Part shown: positions 24,516-32,366 of the stretch, in pieces
How the letters are laid out: each line of letters starts with the position of its first letter
Numbering within the stretch: position 1 is the stretch's first letter
NCBI GenBank assembly: GCA_937980205.1
Contig: CALJKW010000078.1
Span: 207,485-271,484, forward strand
Length of the DNA stretch: 64,000 bases
Direction of reading: 5' to 3'
Origin: an uncultured Myxococcales bacterium
GTDB lineage: Bacteria; Myxococcota; Myxococcia; Myxococcales; Myxococcaceae
Translations under genes and position numbers: made by a program
Notes under the pieces: model-generated
What the model was told of the DNA's origin: nothing
Database searches by the model: none
The model's input: the letters and a program-made list of their open reading frames with translations, nothing else

Positions 24516-25856
24516 ATGACGCGACGTGAACCGCATCCCAACGGCCAGCCGGGTGAGCCTCACCCGGTGCGCGACCGAAAGGTGGTCTACGCGACCGACT
24601 TCACCGGCGACGTGAAGCGCGGGCTCGAGCTCGCGACGCGGCTGGCGGCCGAACGCGCCGCGACGCTCGTGGTGCTGCACGTGGTGCCGTTCGACCCTTC
24701 CGAGGGCGAGGGGCTCTTGCACCGCGCGGCGGCGTTTCACGACGAGCCCGGGCGAAGGCTCGCCGGCCTCGTGCCCGACGACCCGGGCGTTCCCTACCTC
24801 CACGTGCTCGAGCTCGGCGACCCCGAGGCGTGCATCGCCGGCTTCGCCGAGCGCGAGCGGGTCGACCTGCTCGTGATGGAGGCGCGCCCTCACCACCCGC
24901 TGCGGCGCGCGCTCGGGCGAAGCCTCGTCGAGCGCCTGCTCGGCCGGGTGCCGTGCCCGCTCGTGACGTTCCGGCCCGCGCCTGCTCCCGCCCCGCCGGC
25001 GAGGCCGCGCAGCGAGCGCGCCGCCCTGCGCCCCGAGGTGCTCACCACGCTGCTCAACGCGCGCGTCGACGCCCTGCTCAGCCTGCTGCACCTGCGCGAG
25101 GAGGCCGCGCTCGGAATCGCTGCGTCGTCATCGGTGCGCGACGGCATCGCGGGGCTGTACCGCGCCGAGCGCTACGGCGCCGACCGCTGCCTCACCGCCC
25201 GCATGCGCGAGCTGCTGGAGCTCGAGCTCGCCGAGCACCAGCGCGCGCTGGGCGCGATCGGTCTCGAGGTGATCGCCGGCGGCGCGCCGCTGGTGCAGCT
25301 CGGCGTCGGTGCGAGGCACGACGCCGCCTGGGAGCGCTTCGCGCGGCGGGTCGAGGAACGCGGCAGCGCCGTCTCGGTGCTGCTGGAGCCGACCGACCCT
25401 CGAGGCGACGTCGAGTGCGTGACCGTCGCCGCGACGATGCAGCGCCTGGCGGACCTCGACGTGGTGCTCGCGGTGGCGTTCGACTCGAGGCGCAACTTCC
25501 TGCGCATCCTCGGCCAGCCCGGCCCGGTGACGTCGGCCGAGACGTACGCCTTCGACCGCGACGGCATGATGCTCTCGAACAGCCGCTTCCCCGACCAGCT
25601 GCGGCAGGCCGGGCTCCTGCCGCCCGACCCCGGCGCGCAGGCCGCCGGCCGCGTCCGCCTGTGCGACCCCTCGGTAGAGCAGCGCCCGCTGACGCGCATG
25701 GCCGCCGCGGCGACCGCCGGCATCGACGGCTGCGACTGGTCGGGCTACCGCGACTACCGCGGCGTCGAGGTCGTCGGCGCGTGGCGCTGGCTCGAAGAGG
25801 TCGGCTTCGGCGTCGCGGTCGAGATGGACCGCGCGCGCGCGGCAAGCGGACGCTGA
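24516..25856 (+). CDS. UspA domain fused to cache-like sensor, no membrane anchor
   Basis: This 446-aa protein has residues ~20-150 in the universal stress protein pattern (KVVYATDFTGDVKRGLELA, VVLHVVPFDP, VDLLVMEA, VERLLGRVPCPLVTF); the ATP-binding GxxGxxS loop is replaced by RRALGRSLVERL. A Pro/Ala linker follows. Residues ~165-445 resemble a double-cache sensor (RRNFLRILGQPGPVTSAETY, FDRDGMMLSNSRF, YRDYRGVEVVGAWRW). Cache domains are normally extracytoplasmic and flanked by membrane helices; none are present here and there is no signal peptide. It would therefore be a rare soluble cache-type ligand sensor. TATGCT just upstream is a possible -10 hexamer. Confidence 0.82.
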   Translation: MTRREPHPNGQPGEPHPVRDRKVVYATDFTGDVKRGLELATRLAAERAATLVVLHVVPFDPSEGEGLLHRAAAFHDEPGRRLAGLVPDDPGVPYLHVLELGDPEACIAGFAERERVDLLVMEARPHHPLRRALGRSLVERLLGRVPCPLVTFRPAPAPAPPARPRSERAALRPEVLTTLLNARVDALLSLLHLREEAALGIAASSSVRDGIAGLYRAERYGADRCLTARMRELLELELAEHQRALGAIGLEVIAGGAPLVQLGVGARHDAAWERFARRVEERGSAVSVLLEPTDPRGDVECVTVAATMQRLADLDVVLAVAFDSRRNFLRILGQPGPVTSAETYAFDRDGMMLSNSRFPDQLRQAGLLPPDPGAQAAGRVRLCDPSVEQRPLTRMAAAATAGIDGCDWSGYRDYRGVEVVGAWRWLEEVGFGVAVEMDRARAASGR

Positions 25857-25912
25857 AGGTCTCGTCCCAGCGGTTTGGTGTCGAGCGTTTGCGCACGGTA
25901 ATTTCCGCTGCG

Positions 25913-27883
25913 GTGCGCTCCCGAGTCATTGGCCTGGCAATGGTCACCTTCATCGGATCTTCGGTCGCGAGCGCCGGCCAGTACACCGGGCCCTACCCCA
26001 CGTTGGACCCCGACAAGCGGGTCTGGCGCGTCGGAAGCAGCTCGCAGGCCGCGGGAACCGGCATCCGCTACCAGTTCGTGAACAGGGGGCCGGCGACGAC
26101 GCTTCGCGCGATCATGTGGCGAAATGGAGCCGAGCACGCGGCCGGCACGTGGAGCTTGCAGCTCGCCGAGGGTTTGGGACCAGGGCAGCTGATCACCTCC
26201 GCGTCGCAATCGATGACGCCTCACGCGTGGAACACGTGGACCTTCGCCACCGGAGTCCCCCTGCCGCACGACGCGGCGATGTCGCTCGACCTGACCCCGG
26301 TCAACGGCGCCGACCTCGAGTTCATCAACACGGGCACGCTCTATGGTCCGGCGCAGCGCGGAAACGTGACGCCGGCCGATGATGTTCGCCCCCAAGGGGC
26401 ACACCTTCTCGGCGGCTGGGGCTACACGGAGGCGACGCTCGTCTTCATCCTCGATGGCGTCGATCCGTTCGCGCCAGCGACCTGCGTCGGCGCGGATCGC
26501 TCGCGTGTCTCTGGCTGGCCCTACGACGACTTCGACGACGTCGTCGTCGCGGCCGGAGCGACGACGTCTCAGACGGCCATCTGGATCTCTCCGACCAGCA
26601 ACCCCTTCAAGTCGGCGCTGGGCACGTTCTCGTTCTGGCTGAAGGACGTGACGGCCTCCGAGGTGTGGGCTGATTTCTCGGGCCCCTCACTTCCCGCAGT
26701 CTCTTTGCGTCTCTTCGACAACGTCCCCACGTTTCCCTCGGGGGGGTTGAAGTGGAGTGCAGTCTTCGGTCCCGCTTTCGCTCCGGGCTCGAACACGTTC
26801 ACCGTGACCTTGCGACCTGTCGGCGGCTCGCTGACGGTGCGGAGGTGGACCACCACGCTGCCGGTCGGCGGGCCATGTGATCCGATCGCCAGAGCGACCT
26901 GGGGCGGCTCTGGCGCCCACGCCGGCTCGCGCATCGATGCCGATCTCATGTTTGGGTACGTCGACTGCGCCACCGCCGTCTACTACCGCGATGCGGACGG
27001 CGATGGCTTCGGCGACGCGCGGGCGGGCAGTGAGCACTGCTGGGAGTGGGTAGGTGTTCCGCCCGGCTACGTCGCCAACGATGGCGACTGCGATGATGCG
27101 AACGCCAATCGACACCCGAACGCTGTCGAGATCTGCAACGGCCTCGATGATGACTGTGACGGGTTCACCGATGCGCAGGATGTCGGTCTGAGCGTCGTCC
27201 CCTGCGAGCTCGATGAGGGCGTGTGCTCAGGCGCTCTTCATTCGGCCTCGACCTGTGTCGCGGGGACCTGGAGGAGCTGCACCTCAGCCAGCTACGGCGC
27301 GTCCTACGAAGCCACCGAGCTCACCTGCGACGGGCTGGACAACGACTGCGATGGCACGGTCGACGAGGTGACCGCCGGGCCGCTCTGCGTGAATCAGCTC
27401 GGCGTCTGCGCCGGAAGTCGCTCGCGCGTCTGCAGCCAGGCGCAATGGGTCGCGTGCAGCCAGGCAGAGCTTCCCGCGACGTGGCAGCTGAAGGAGACGT
27501 CGTGCGACGGCGCCGACAACGACTGCGACGGCCAGAGCGACGATCAGGACACCGACCTGATCCGTGCCTCGTGCGAACAGCAGCTCGGCGTCTGCGCCGG
27601 CTCACAGCACAGCCGCAGCCAGTGTCGCGCGTCTGGGTGGGAAAGCTGCGGACCGACGCAGTACGGCTCCGCGTACGAGGAGCTCGAATCCCGCTGCGAT
27701 GCACTCGACAACGACTGCGACGGGATCGTCGACGAGGGGTGCGCGGGACGACCCGCAGCCTGTGGACCCGACGCCATCTGTGAGTTTCGGTCAGCATCCT
27801 GCGGCATGACGGCGGCAGGCCCATGCCTGCTGCTGGCCGTGCTCGCGATTCGCCGGCGCCCCCCGCGCCGGCCGCGGGCGTGA
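25913..27883 (+). CDS. exported MopE-like repeat protein with MYXO-CTERM-type tail
   Basis: This 656-aa protein uses a GTG start because it gives a clean signal peptide (MRSRVIGLAMVTFIGSSVASA, cleaved near ASA-GQ); TTG at 25889 is possible. Residues ~25-340 are beta-rich with no family recognised. Then come a DADGDGFGD calcium-type loop and four Cys-rich units with LDDDCDG/LDNDCDG motifs (residues ~400-620), the MopE/metal-binding repeat found in myxobacterial and methanotroph surface proteins. The end has CGMTAAGPCLLLAVLAI followed by an Arg/Pro cluster, a MYXO-CTERM-like sorting tail. It is probably a cell-surface protein. A large inverted repeat starts right after the stop. Confidence 0.85.
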   Translation: MRSRVIGLAMVTFIGSSVASAGQYTGPYPTLDPDKRVWRVGSSSQAAGTGIRYQFVNRGPATTLRAIMWRNGAEHAAGTWSLQLAEGLGPGQLITSASQSMTPHAWNTWTFATGVPLPHDAAMSLDLTPVNGADLEFINTGTLYGPAQRGNVTPADDVRPQGAHLLGGWGYTEATLVFILDGVDPFAPATCVGADRSRVSGWPYDDFDDVVVAAGATTSQTAIWISPTSNPFKSALGTFSFWLKDVTASEVWADFSGPSLPAVSLRLFDNVPTFPSGGLKWSAVFGPAFAPGSNTFTVTLRPVGGSLTVRRWTTTLPVGGPCDPIARATWGGSGAHAGSRIDADLMFGYVDCATAVYYRDADGDGFGDARAGSEHCWEWVGVPPGYVANDGDCDDANANRHPNAVEICNGLDDDCDGFTDAQDVGLSVVPCELDEGVCSGALHSASTCVAGTWRSCTSASYGASYEATELTCDGLDNDCDGTVDEVTAGPLCVNQLGVCAGSRSRVCSQAQWVACSQAELPATWQLKETSCDGADNDCDGQSDDQDTDLIRASCEQQLGVCAGSQHSRSQCRASGWESCGPTQYGSAYEELESRCDALDNDCDGIVDEGCAGRPAACGPDAICEFRSASCGMTAAGPCLLLAVLAIRRRPPRRPRA

Positions 27884-27965
27884 GGGGGTGCGGCCCTCTA
27901 CGAGAAAATGTCGGTACCTACGATCCGCGAAGTACCGACCCTTTCTCGTAGTGCCGTGCACCCCC
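27884..27965. repeat. 82-bp imperfect palindrome
   Basis: Two 34-nt arms (27884-27917 and 27932-27965) match at 27 of 34 positions around a 14-nt loop; the inner 20 nt (CTACGAGAAA... to GGTAC) match at 18 of 20. It begins on the base after the stop of the MYXO-CTERM gene. It could act as a terminator, but its length and AT-rich core also fit a small mobile element or protein-binding site. Confidence 0.8.
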
Positions 27966-28019
27966 GCACCGGCCCCCCCGCGCACGTCCTTCGGCCGCGA
28001 CGGATCTCGAGCACTCGGT

Positions 28020-28246
28020 GACTCGACGAACCTCATCCTTCGCACCGGCGAGTACTCGGTGAGCGGAGCGACTGTGACGCTCGTCGACATGCTGAGCGCG
28101 CGATCGCCGGCACGAAGCTCGACCGCAGCGTGAACGTCCCGTTCGACGCGCCGCCGGTCACGCCGCAGATCGAAGTCGTCGACGAATCGACGCTCGTCGG
28201 CGCACGCCCAGCGCTGCGAGACCGCCGCGCGCTGCGCTGCGGGTGA
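28020..28246 (+). pseudogene. possible frameshifted coding remnant
   Basis: The 397-nt gap 27884-28280 holds the palindrome and this stretch. One frame reads STNLILRTGEYSVSGATVTL up to about 28105, and another continues GTKLDRSVNVPFDAPPVTPQ and on to a TGA at 28244-28246. The two pieces have protein-like composition and abut in different frames, as expected for a decayed gene. No family is recognised and this could be chance at high GC. Confidence 0.3.
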
Positions 28247-28280
28247 AGCAGCGCTCCAGGTCCGACGGCCCCTGAAGAGC

Positions 28281-29978
28281 TCAGCCCACGTCGCCGCGGT
28301 ACGCCGTACCCTGCCGCAGCGCCTTGTCCGGCCACGTGCGGCTGCGCCCCTCTTCATCCTCGAGGTGCGCGAAGTAGTAGACGCTCTGGCCCTTCTCGAG
28401 CGCCGGCAGCTGGCCGCTCAGGTCGCCCTGCCGCTCGTTGCCCGCGACGCGAGACAGCTCGACCGACTGGAACGGCCCGTCCGGAGACGTCGACCAGTAC
28501 ACGGTCGCCTTCTCGAGCGGCTTCTCGGTATCGAACTCGAACTTGAGCCGCGTGGGCTTGCCCGCCTCGATCGGCGGCGGCACGTGCCCCACGCCGACCG
28601 GCGCGCGCATCACCACCTGCGTGATGCAGTGCACGGCGCCGTCGTCGGCGATGACGTCGCGCGAGTCGAGCGGGACGATCTCCTTGTCGGGCATCGCCTT
28701 CCGGTAGACCTCGAGCGCCTTCTCGTCCTGCGGCAGCCCGTACACCGGCACGAGCACCTTGTTGTTGAGCGTCGTCGCGTTCGTGTACGTCGGCGTCGGC
28801 CCGCCGGGAGTCTTCGGCACCATCGGCAGACGAAGCACCCGGTACTGCTCGCCCTTGTCGTTCTTCGCCTGCGCGAGCTTCGCCGCGGCCTCGTCGAGGA
28901 TCTCGCGGTTGCCGTTCCCCGCGTCTTCGCCCGGCTGGTACTCACCGACGAGGAAGGTGCGGTCGTCGATCTTGTTCACGAACATGTCGATGTGGCCGGT
29001 GCCGTCGTCGACCATGTCGCGCAGGATCTCGACCTTCTCGAACCCGAACGTCTCCTTCGCGAACTGCGCGACCTTCTCGGTCGTGTAGTTCTCGAGCGCG
29101 GGCACGTAATAGTCCTTCGCGCCCGGCTTGCCCTGCCACGGGTCCATGACGACGTCGGTCATGAACAGCGTCTTGCCCGCGGGTATGAAGTTGCCGCCCG
29201 GGTTGATGAAGTCGGTCTTCCGCAGCGGGATGCCGGTCTGCTCGGAGAAGCGCAGCGGGAACTGGTCGTCCTTCGGCCAGGGCCGGTTGTAGACCATGTC
29301 GACGATCTGCAGCTCGCCGTCCATCGTGTGGACGAAGACCGGGCCGTAGTCGCGCATCCAGACGGTGTCGAGCTCGGCCTCGATGAAGCGGACGTTCTCC
29401 ATGCGAACGCCGGCGCCCTCGAGCTCACGACTGAGCTCGGCCTTCTGACCCGGAGGCACCGCGACGTACGCGAGATCATCTTTCGCGACCTCGCGGATCA
29501 GCGGCAGCAGCACCGACTTCACCGGCTTGTCGCCCGGCACCAGCCCCGCCCACGCGATGACGAGCCCCTCGGCGCGGCCGTACTCGCTGAAGCTCTTCAC
29601 CGTCGTGTTCGCGACGGGCCCCGCCTTCAGCACGCCGGGCGCCGACACGATGTTCTTCTGCTCCGGCCACGGCTTCACCTGCGGCCGGACCTCGACCTCA
29701 CCGAACAGCGAGCCGCGCTTGGGCTTCGGCAGCGCCTCTTCCGCGAACGGCTTGCTGATCAGCTCGGGCCGCCCGACGGTCTTCCCCCCCTTCATCAGGA
29801 AGACGTCGGCGGCGTACCGAGCTCCAATCTCGGCGAACTCGGGCGCGGCGGTTGTGATCGTCTTCGCCTGGAGATCGATCTCCAGCGCGCTCTTGGAGCC
29901 GAGCGTCTGGAACTGCGCCGCCGCCTGCTGCAGCGCCGCATCCGTCTTGAACGTGTACCGCGCCCGATCAGCCTTCAC
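28281..29978 (-). CDS. peptidylarginine/agmatine deiminase family protein
   Basis: This 565-aa protein starts at GTG, four bases after the upstream stop. The bacterial PAD/agmatine deiminase catalytic set is complete: Asp210 in VWMRDYGP, His329 and Asp331 in GTGHIDMF, Cys451 in DGAVHCITQ, plus the NPGGNF loop at ~259-263. The enzyme class converts guanidinium groups to ureido groups with ammonia release. About 110 extra N-terminal residues and a ~100-residue C-terminal beta domain (LKFEFDTEKPLEKATVYW, SVYYFAHLEDEEG) extend it past the ~350-aa agmatine deiminase core, closer to Porphyromonas-type PAD. No signal peptide, unlike secreted PAD. It is coupled to an oxidoreductase-like gene, so the substrate could be a shared peptide or guanidine compound. 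Confidence 0.88.
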   Translation of the reverse strand: MKADRARYTFKTDAALQQAAAQFQTLGSKSALEIDLQAKTITTAAPEFAEIGARYAADVFLMKGGKTVGRPELISKPFAEEALPKPKRGSLFGEVEVRPQVKPWPEQKNIVSAPGVLKAGPVANTTVKSFSEYGRAEGLVIAWAGLVPGDKPVKSVLLPLIREVAKDDLAYVAVPPGQKAELSRELEGAGVRMENVRFIEAELDTVWMRDYGPVFVHTMDGELQIVDMVYNRPWPKDDQFPLRFSEQTGIPLRKTDFINPGGNFIPAGKTLFMTDVVMDPWQGKPGAKDYYVPALENYTTEKVAQFAKETFGFEKVEILRDMVDDGTGHIDMFVNKIDDRTFLVGEYQPGEDAGNGNREILDEAAAKLAQAKNDKGEQYRVLRLPMVPKTPGGPTPTYTNATTLNNKVLVPVYGLPQDEKALEVYRKAMPDKEIVPLDSRDVIADDGAVHCITQVVMRAPVGVGHVPPPIEAGKPTRLKFEFDTEKPLEKATVYWSTSPDGPFQSVELSRVAGNERQGDLSGQLPALEKGQSVYYFAHLEDEEGRSRTWPDKALRQGTAYRGDVG

Positions 29979-29981
29979 GCG

Positions 29982-32003
29982 TCAGTCCACGTGGTACGCC
30001 GGCGGCGGAGGCCGCGTGCGCACGAAGAACGGCACGTTCGGATCCGGCAGGTGCGTGTCGTTCTTCACGTCGACCTCCTTCTCCGGCACGTAGTAGTCGA
30101 CCTTGGGCTGACCGAACTTGCCCGCGGCGAGGTCCTTGAGCGCCTGCGCCCAGTTGTTCGCCCCGAGCACGCCCTCGAGCCCGAGGTTCGGCTGCCGCGG
30201 CTTCTTCACCTCGGTGTTGTCCGGAGCGAGGTGCAGCGCCTTCGCGCGCTCTTCGCCGAAGTTCACCGGGAGCACGTCGAAGAACTCCTTCGCCGAGACG
30301 TGCAGCCACGCCTGCGTGTCGGTGCGGACGTCGTCGGCGAGCTTGCGAATCGCCGCGCCCTCTTCCATGCCCTGGTCGAGGTTCTGCCAGAACTGACCGA
30401 CGCGCTGGCCGTGGCCGATCATGCCGGTCATCGAGCCGCCCGACGTGAGGAAGTGGCCGTTGCCCATCAGGTCACCCGACACGACGCCGTTCGCCGCGAC
30501 CTTCGCGTCGTCGCCGAGCCGCTCGGTGAGCGTGAACGCGTTCGGCCCGAAGATCATGCGCATCTCTTTGATCTGCTCGGGCGGGATGTGCAGCACCCCG
30601 GCCGCTTCCTTCAGGAAGTAGTGGTACACGAGGTCCTGCGCCGCCTTCGCGAACTCGGGCGACTTCGGCGACGTGCCCTCGGGCACCTTGCCCGCCTTGA
30701 TCGGGTCGAACGACACGAAGTCGGGGACCTGGATCAGTGTCCACGCGATGCGGTCGGCGCTCTCGTGACCGACGGTGATCTGCCGCACCGTCTGCTGCTC
30801 GCCGGTCTCCGGGTCCGTCGCCGTCGAGATGCGGCGGATCAGCTGGCCGCCCACGTTCGCCGAGACCTCACCGACGATCCAGTTCTGCTGCGCCGCGAGC
30901 GACTGGCCCGTCTTCGGGTCCGTGTACGCGACCTCTTTCTGCACGTAGCCGAGCGACTTCGCCTCGGGGCCGACGCTCGCGCCGGTGGTGATCGAGAACA
31001 GCTTCGGCACGCCCAGGTCGATGGCGTCGGTGCCGGGCTGGCGCACCGTCTTCGGGCGCTGACCGGGCACGTTTTCGGTCGTCACCTTCTCGATGAGGAT
31101 GCGCTGCTTGCCGTCGGCCTGCGGGATGAAGCCGTTCACCTTGCCGCTCTCGTCCTGCGTGACGCGCGCGTTGGTGATGATCTGCGCGCGCGGAGGCAGG
31201 CCGCGCTCGAGGTCCTGCTTCTCCATCAGCTCGAGGTACTTCCGCAGCATGCCGGTGTAGTTCGAGATCGCGGCCTGGAACGTCGAGGGGCCGTCGAGGA
31301 TCTCCTTCATGTCCTGGCGCACCTTCGTCGGGTCCGCCTTTTCCGGCGCCGCCGGAGGAGGCAGCTCGACGACGTTCGGCTTCCCGCCGGTCGTCGCCAG
31401 CGTCGCCGCGCGCGCGTCTTCGAACGCCACGTTGTGAATGCGGCCGCCGATGTTCTGCTCTTTGCCCGTCTTCGGGTCGAGATCGCCGCGGATGATCTCC
31501 GGCCAGTCGAGCGCGCCCGACTGCAGCTCGGGGCGGAAGAAGACCTCGGCCAGCTTGAAGGGCTTTCCCGTCGGCGGGTAGATGGGGATGCGGTCGGCGC
31601 CGTACCGCTTCTCCATCATCTCGTCGATCTTGCCGAGCTGGTGGTACCAGTCGACGCGGATGTTCTGGTGCACGCCGAGGATTGGGTCTCCGCGCAGCTC
31701 GACGCCGAGCGCGGTGTGGCCCGCGGCGATCGTCTCGAGCATCTGCATCATGCCCGTCGGGCCCAGGCCGATGTCGACGAAGTCCGCCGGGTGCGCAATC
31801 GGCTTCGCGACGGGCTTGCTCTGCGCGGTCTCGACCGCCGTCATCGCCGGCTTCACGCCGTAGACGTCGTTCGGCTTCGTGACCGTCTCGGTCTTCTTCA
31901 CCTCGGTCGTCTGCGCCGCCTTGTTCGGACCCGTGGTGCCTTCGGTCTGCTTGAGGCCAGTCGGAAGGACCGCAGAGCGGGGACCCGTCGGATTGCTTTT
32001 CAT
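29982..32003 (-). CDS. large FAD/NAD-binding oxidoreductase-like protein
   Basis: This 673-aa protein has residues 1-70 disordered and rich in Thr, Lys, Pro (TGLKQTEGTTGPNKAAQTTE). A dinucleotide-binding signature follows at ~76-103: VDIGLGPTGMMQML with GxGxxG at 79-84 and a strand ending VELRGD. The rest is long and not recognisable, with a possible second glycine-rich segment GGSMTGMIGHGQRVGQ near 520-540 and a Pro-rich end. It might be a flavin oxidoreductase of the tryptophan-halogenase/monooxygenase kind, but no second motif confirms it. It lies between a 77-aa protein and the deiminase on one transcript. Confidence 0.72.
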   Translation of the reverse strand: MKSNPTGPRSAVLPTGLKQTEGTTGPNKAAQTTEVKKTETVTKPNDVYGVKPAMTAVETAQSKPVAKPIAHPADFVDIGLGPTGMMQMLETIAAGHTALGVELRGDPILGVHQNIRVDWYHQLGKIDEMMEKRYGADRIPIYPPTGKPFKLAEVFFRPELQSGALDWPEIIRGDLDPKTGKEQNIGGRIHNVAFEDARAATLATTGGKPNVVELPPPAAPEKADPTKVRQDMKEILDGPSTFQAAISNYTGMLRKYLELMEKQDLERGLPPRAQIITNARVTQDESGKVNGFIPQADGKQRILIEKVTTENVPGQRPKTVRQPGTDAIDLGVPKLFSITTGASVGPEAKSLGYVQKEVAYTDPKTGQSLAAQQNWIVGEVSANVGGQLIRRISTATDPETGEQQTVRQITVGHESADRIAWTLIQVPDFVSFDPIKAGKVPEGTSPKSPEFAKAAQDLVYHYFLKEAAGVLHIPPEQIKEMRMIFGPNAFTLTERLGDDAKVAANGVVSGDLMGNGHFLTSGGSMTGMIGHGQRVGQFWQNLDQGMEEGAAIRKLADDVRTDTQAWLHVSAKEFFDVLPVNFGEERAKALHLAPDNTEVKKPRQPNLGLEGVLGANNWAQALKDLAAGKFGQPKVDYYVPEKEVDVKNDTHLPDPNVPFFVRTRPPPPAYHVD

Positions 32004-32008
32004 GTCGT

Positions 32009-32242
32009 TTACGTTCCGGAGCGTGCTGCGTTGATTGCTGCGAGGAAGTCGTCGGCGCTGTTCTCGCGCAGCGCCAGCCAGATCATGTTCGCCGCGCTCT
32101 GATCGACGCGCGAGATCTCGGAGATGATGCCCTCCAGCTCGCTCGCGCTCTCCGGCCGATCGTCCTTCGCGTACTGCAGGTACGCGTGAAGCCCGGCTTC
32201 GAGCATGCGCTTCGCAGACGCGCTAGCGGTGGGGGAGGTCAT
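32009..32242 (-). CDS. 77-aa helical protein, first gene of deiminase operon
   Basis: ATG is preceded by AAGGAC. It is a small soluble all-helical protein (KRMLEAGLHAYLQYAKDDR, ANMIWLALRENSADDFLAA). No family is recognised. It is 5 nt from the oxidoreductase-like gene, so it may be a partner subunit or regulator. Confidence 0.72.
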   Translation of the reverse strand: MTSPTASASAKRMLEAGLHAYLQYAKDDRPESASELEGIISEISRVDQSAANMIWLALRENSADDFLAAINAARSGT

Positions 32243-32326
32243 GTCCTTGACAGGTGCGGGAGCGGGGTGGACTCATGCGCCACCGTAGACAACCCGCTGG
32301 GGCCGGGTCAAAGGCAAGGCGGCGTT

Positions 32327-32366
32327 TTGAAAGCCATTTTTCTCAATTTGTGAGAGGTGTAGCCGC
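32327..32366 (+). promoter_or_regulatory. AT-rich divergent promoter region
   Basis: The 124-nt gap between divergent genes holds the most AT-rich run of this area (GCCATTTTTCTCAATTTGTG). TTGAAA at 32327 is a plausible -35; a matching -10 is poor. Transcription of the downstream TPR gene probably starts here. Confidence 0.35.
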
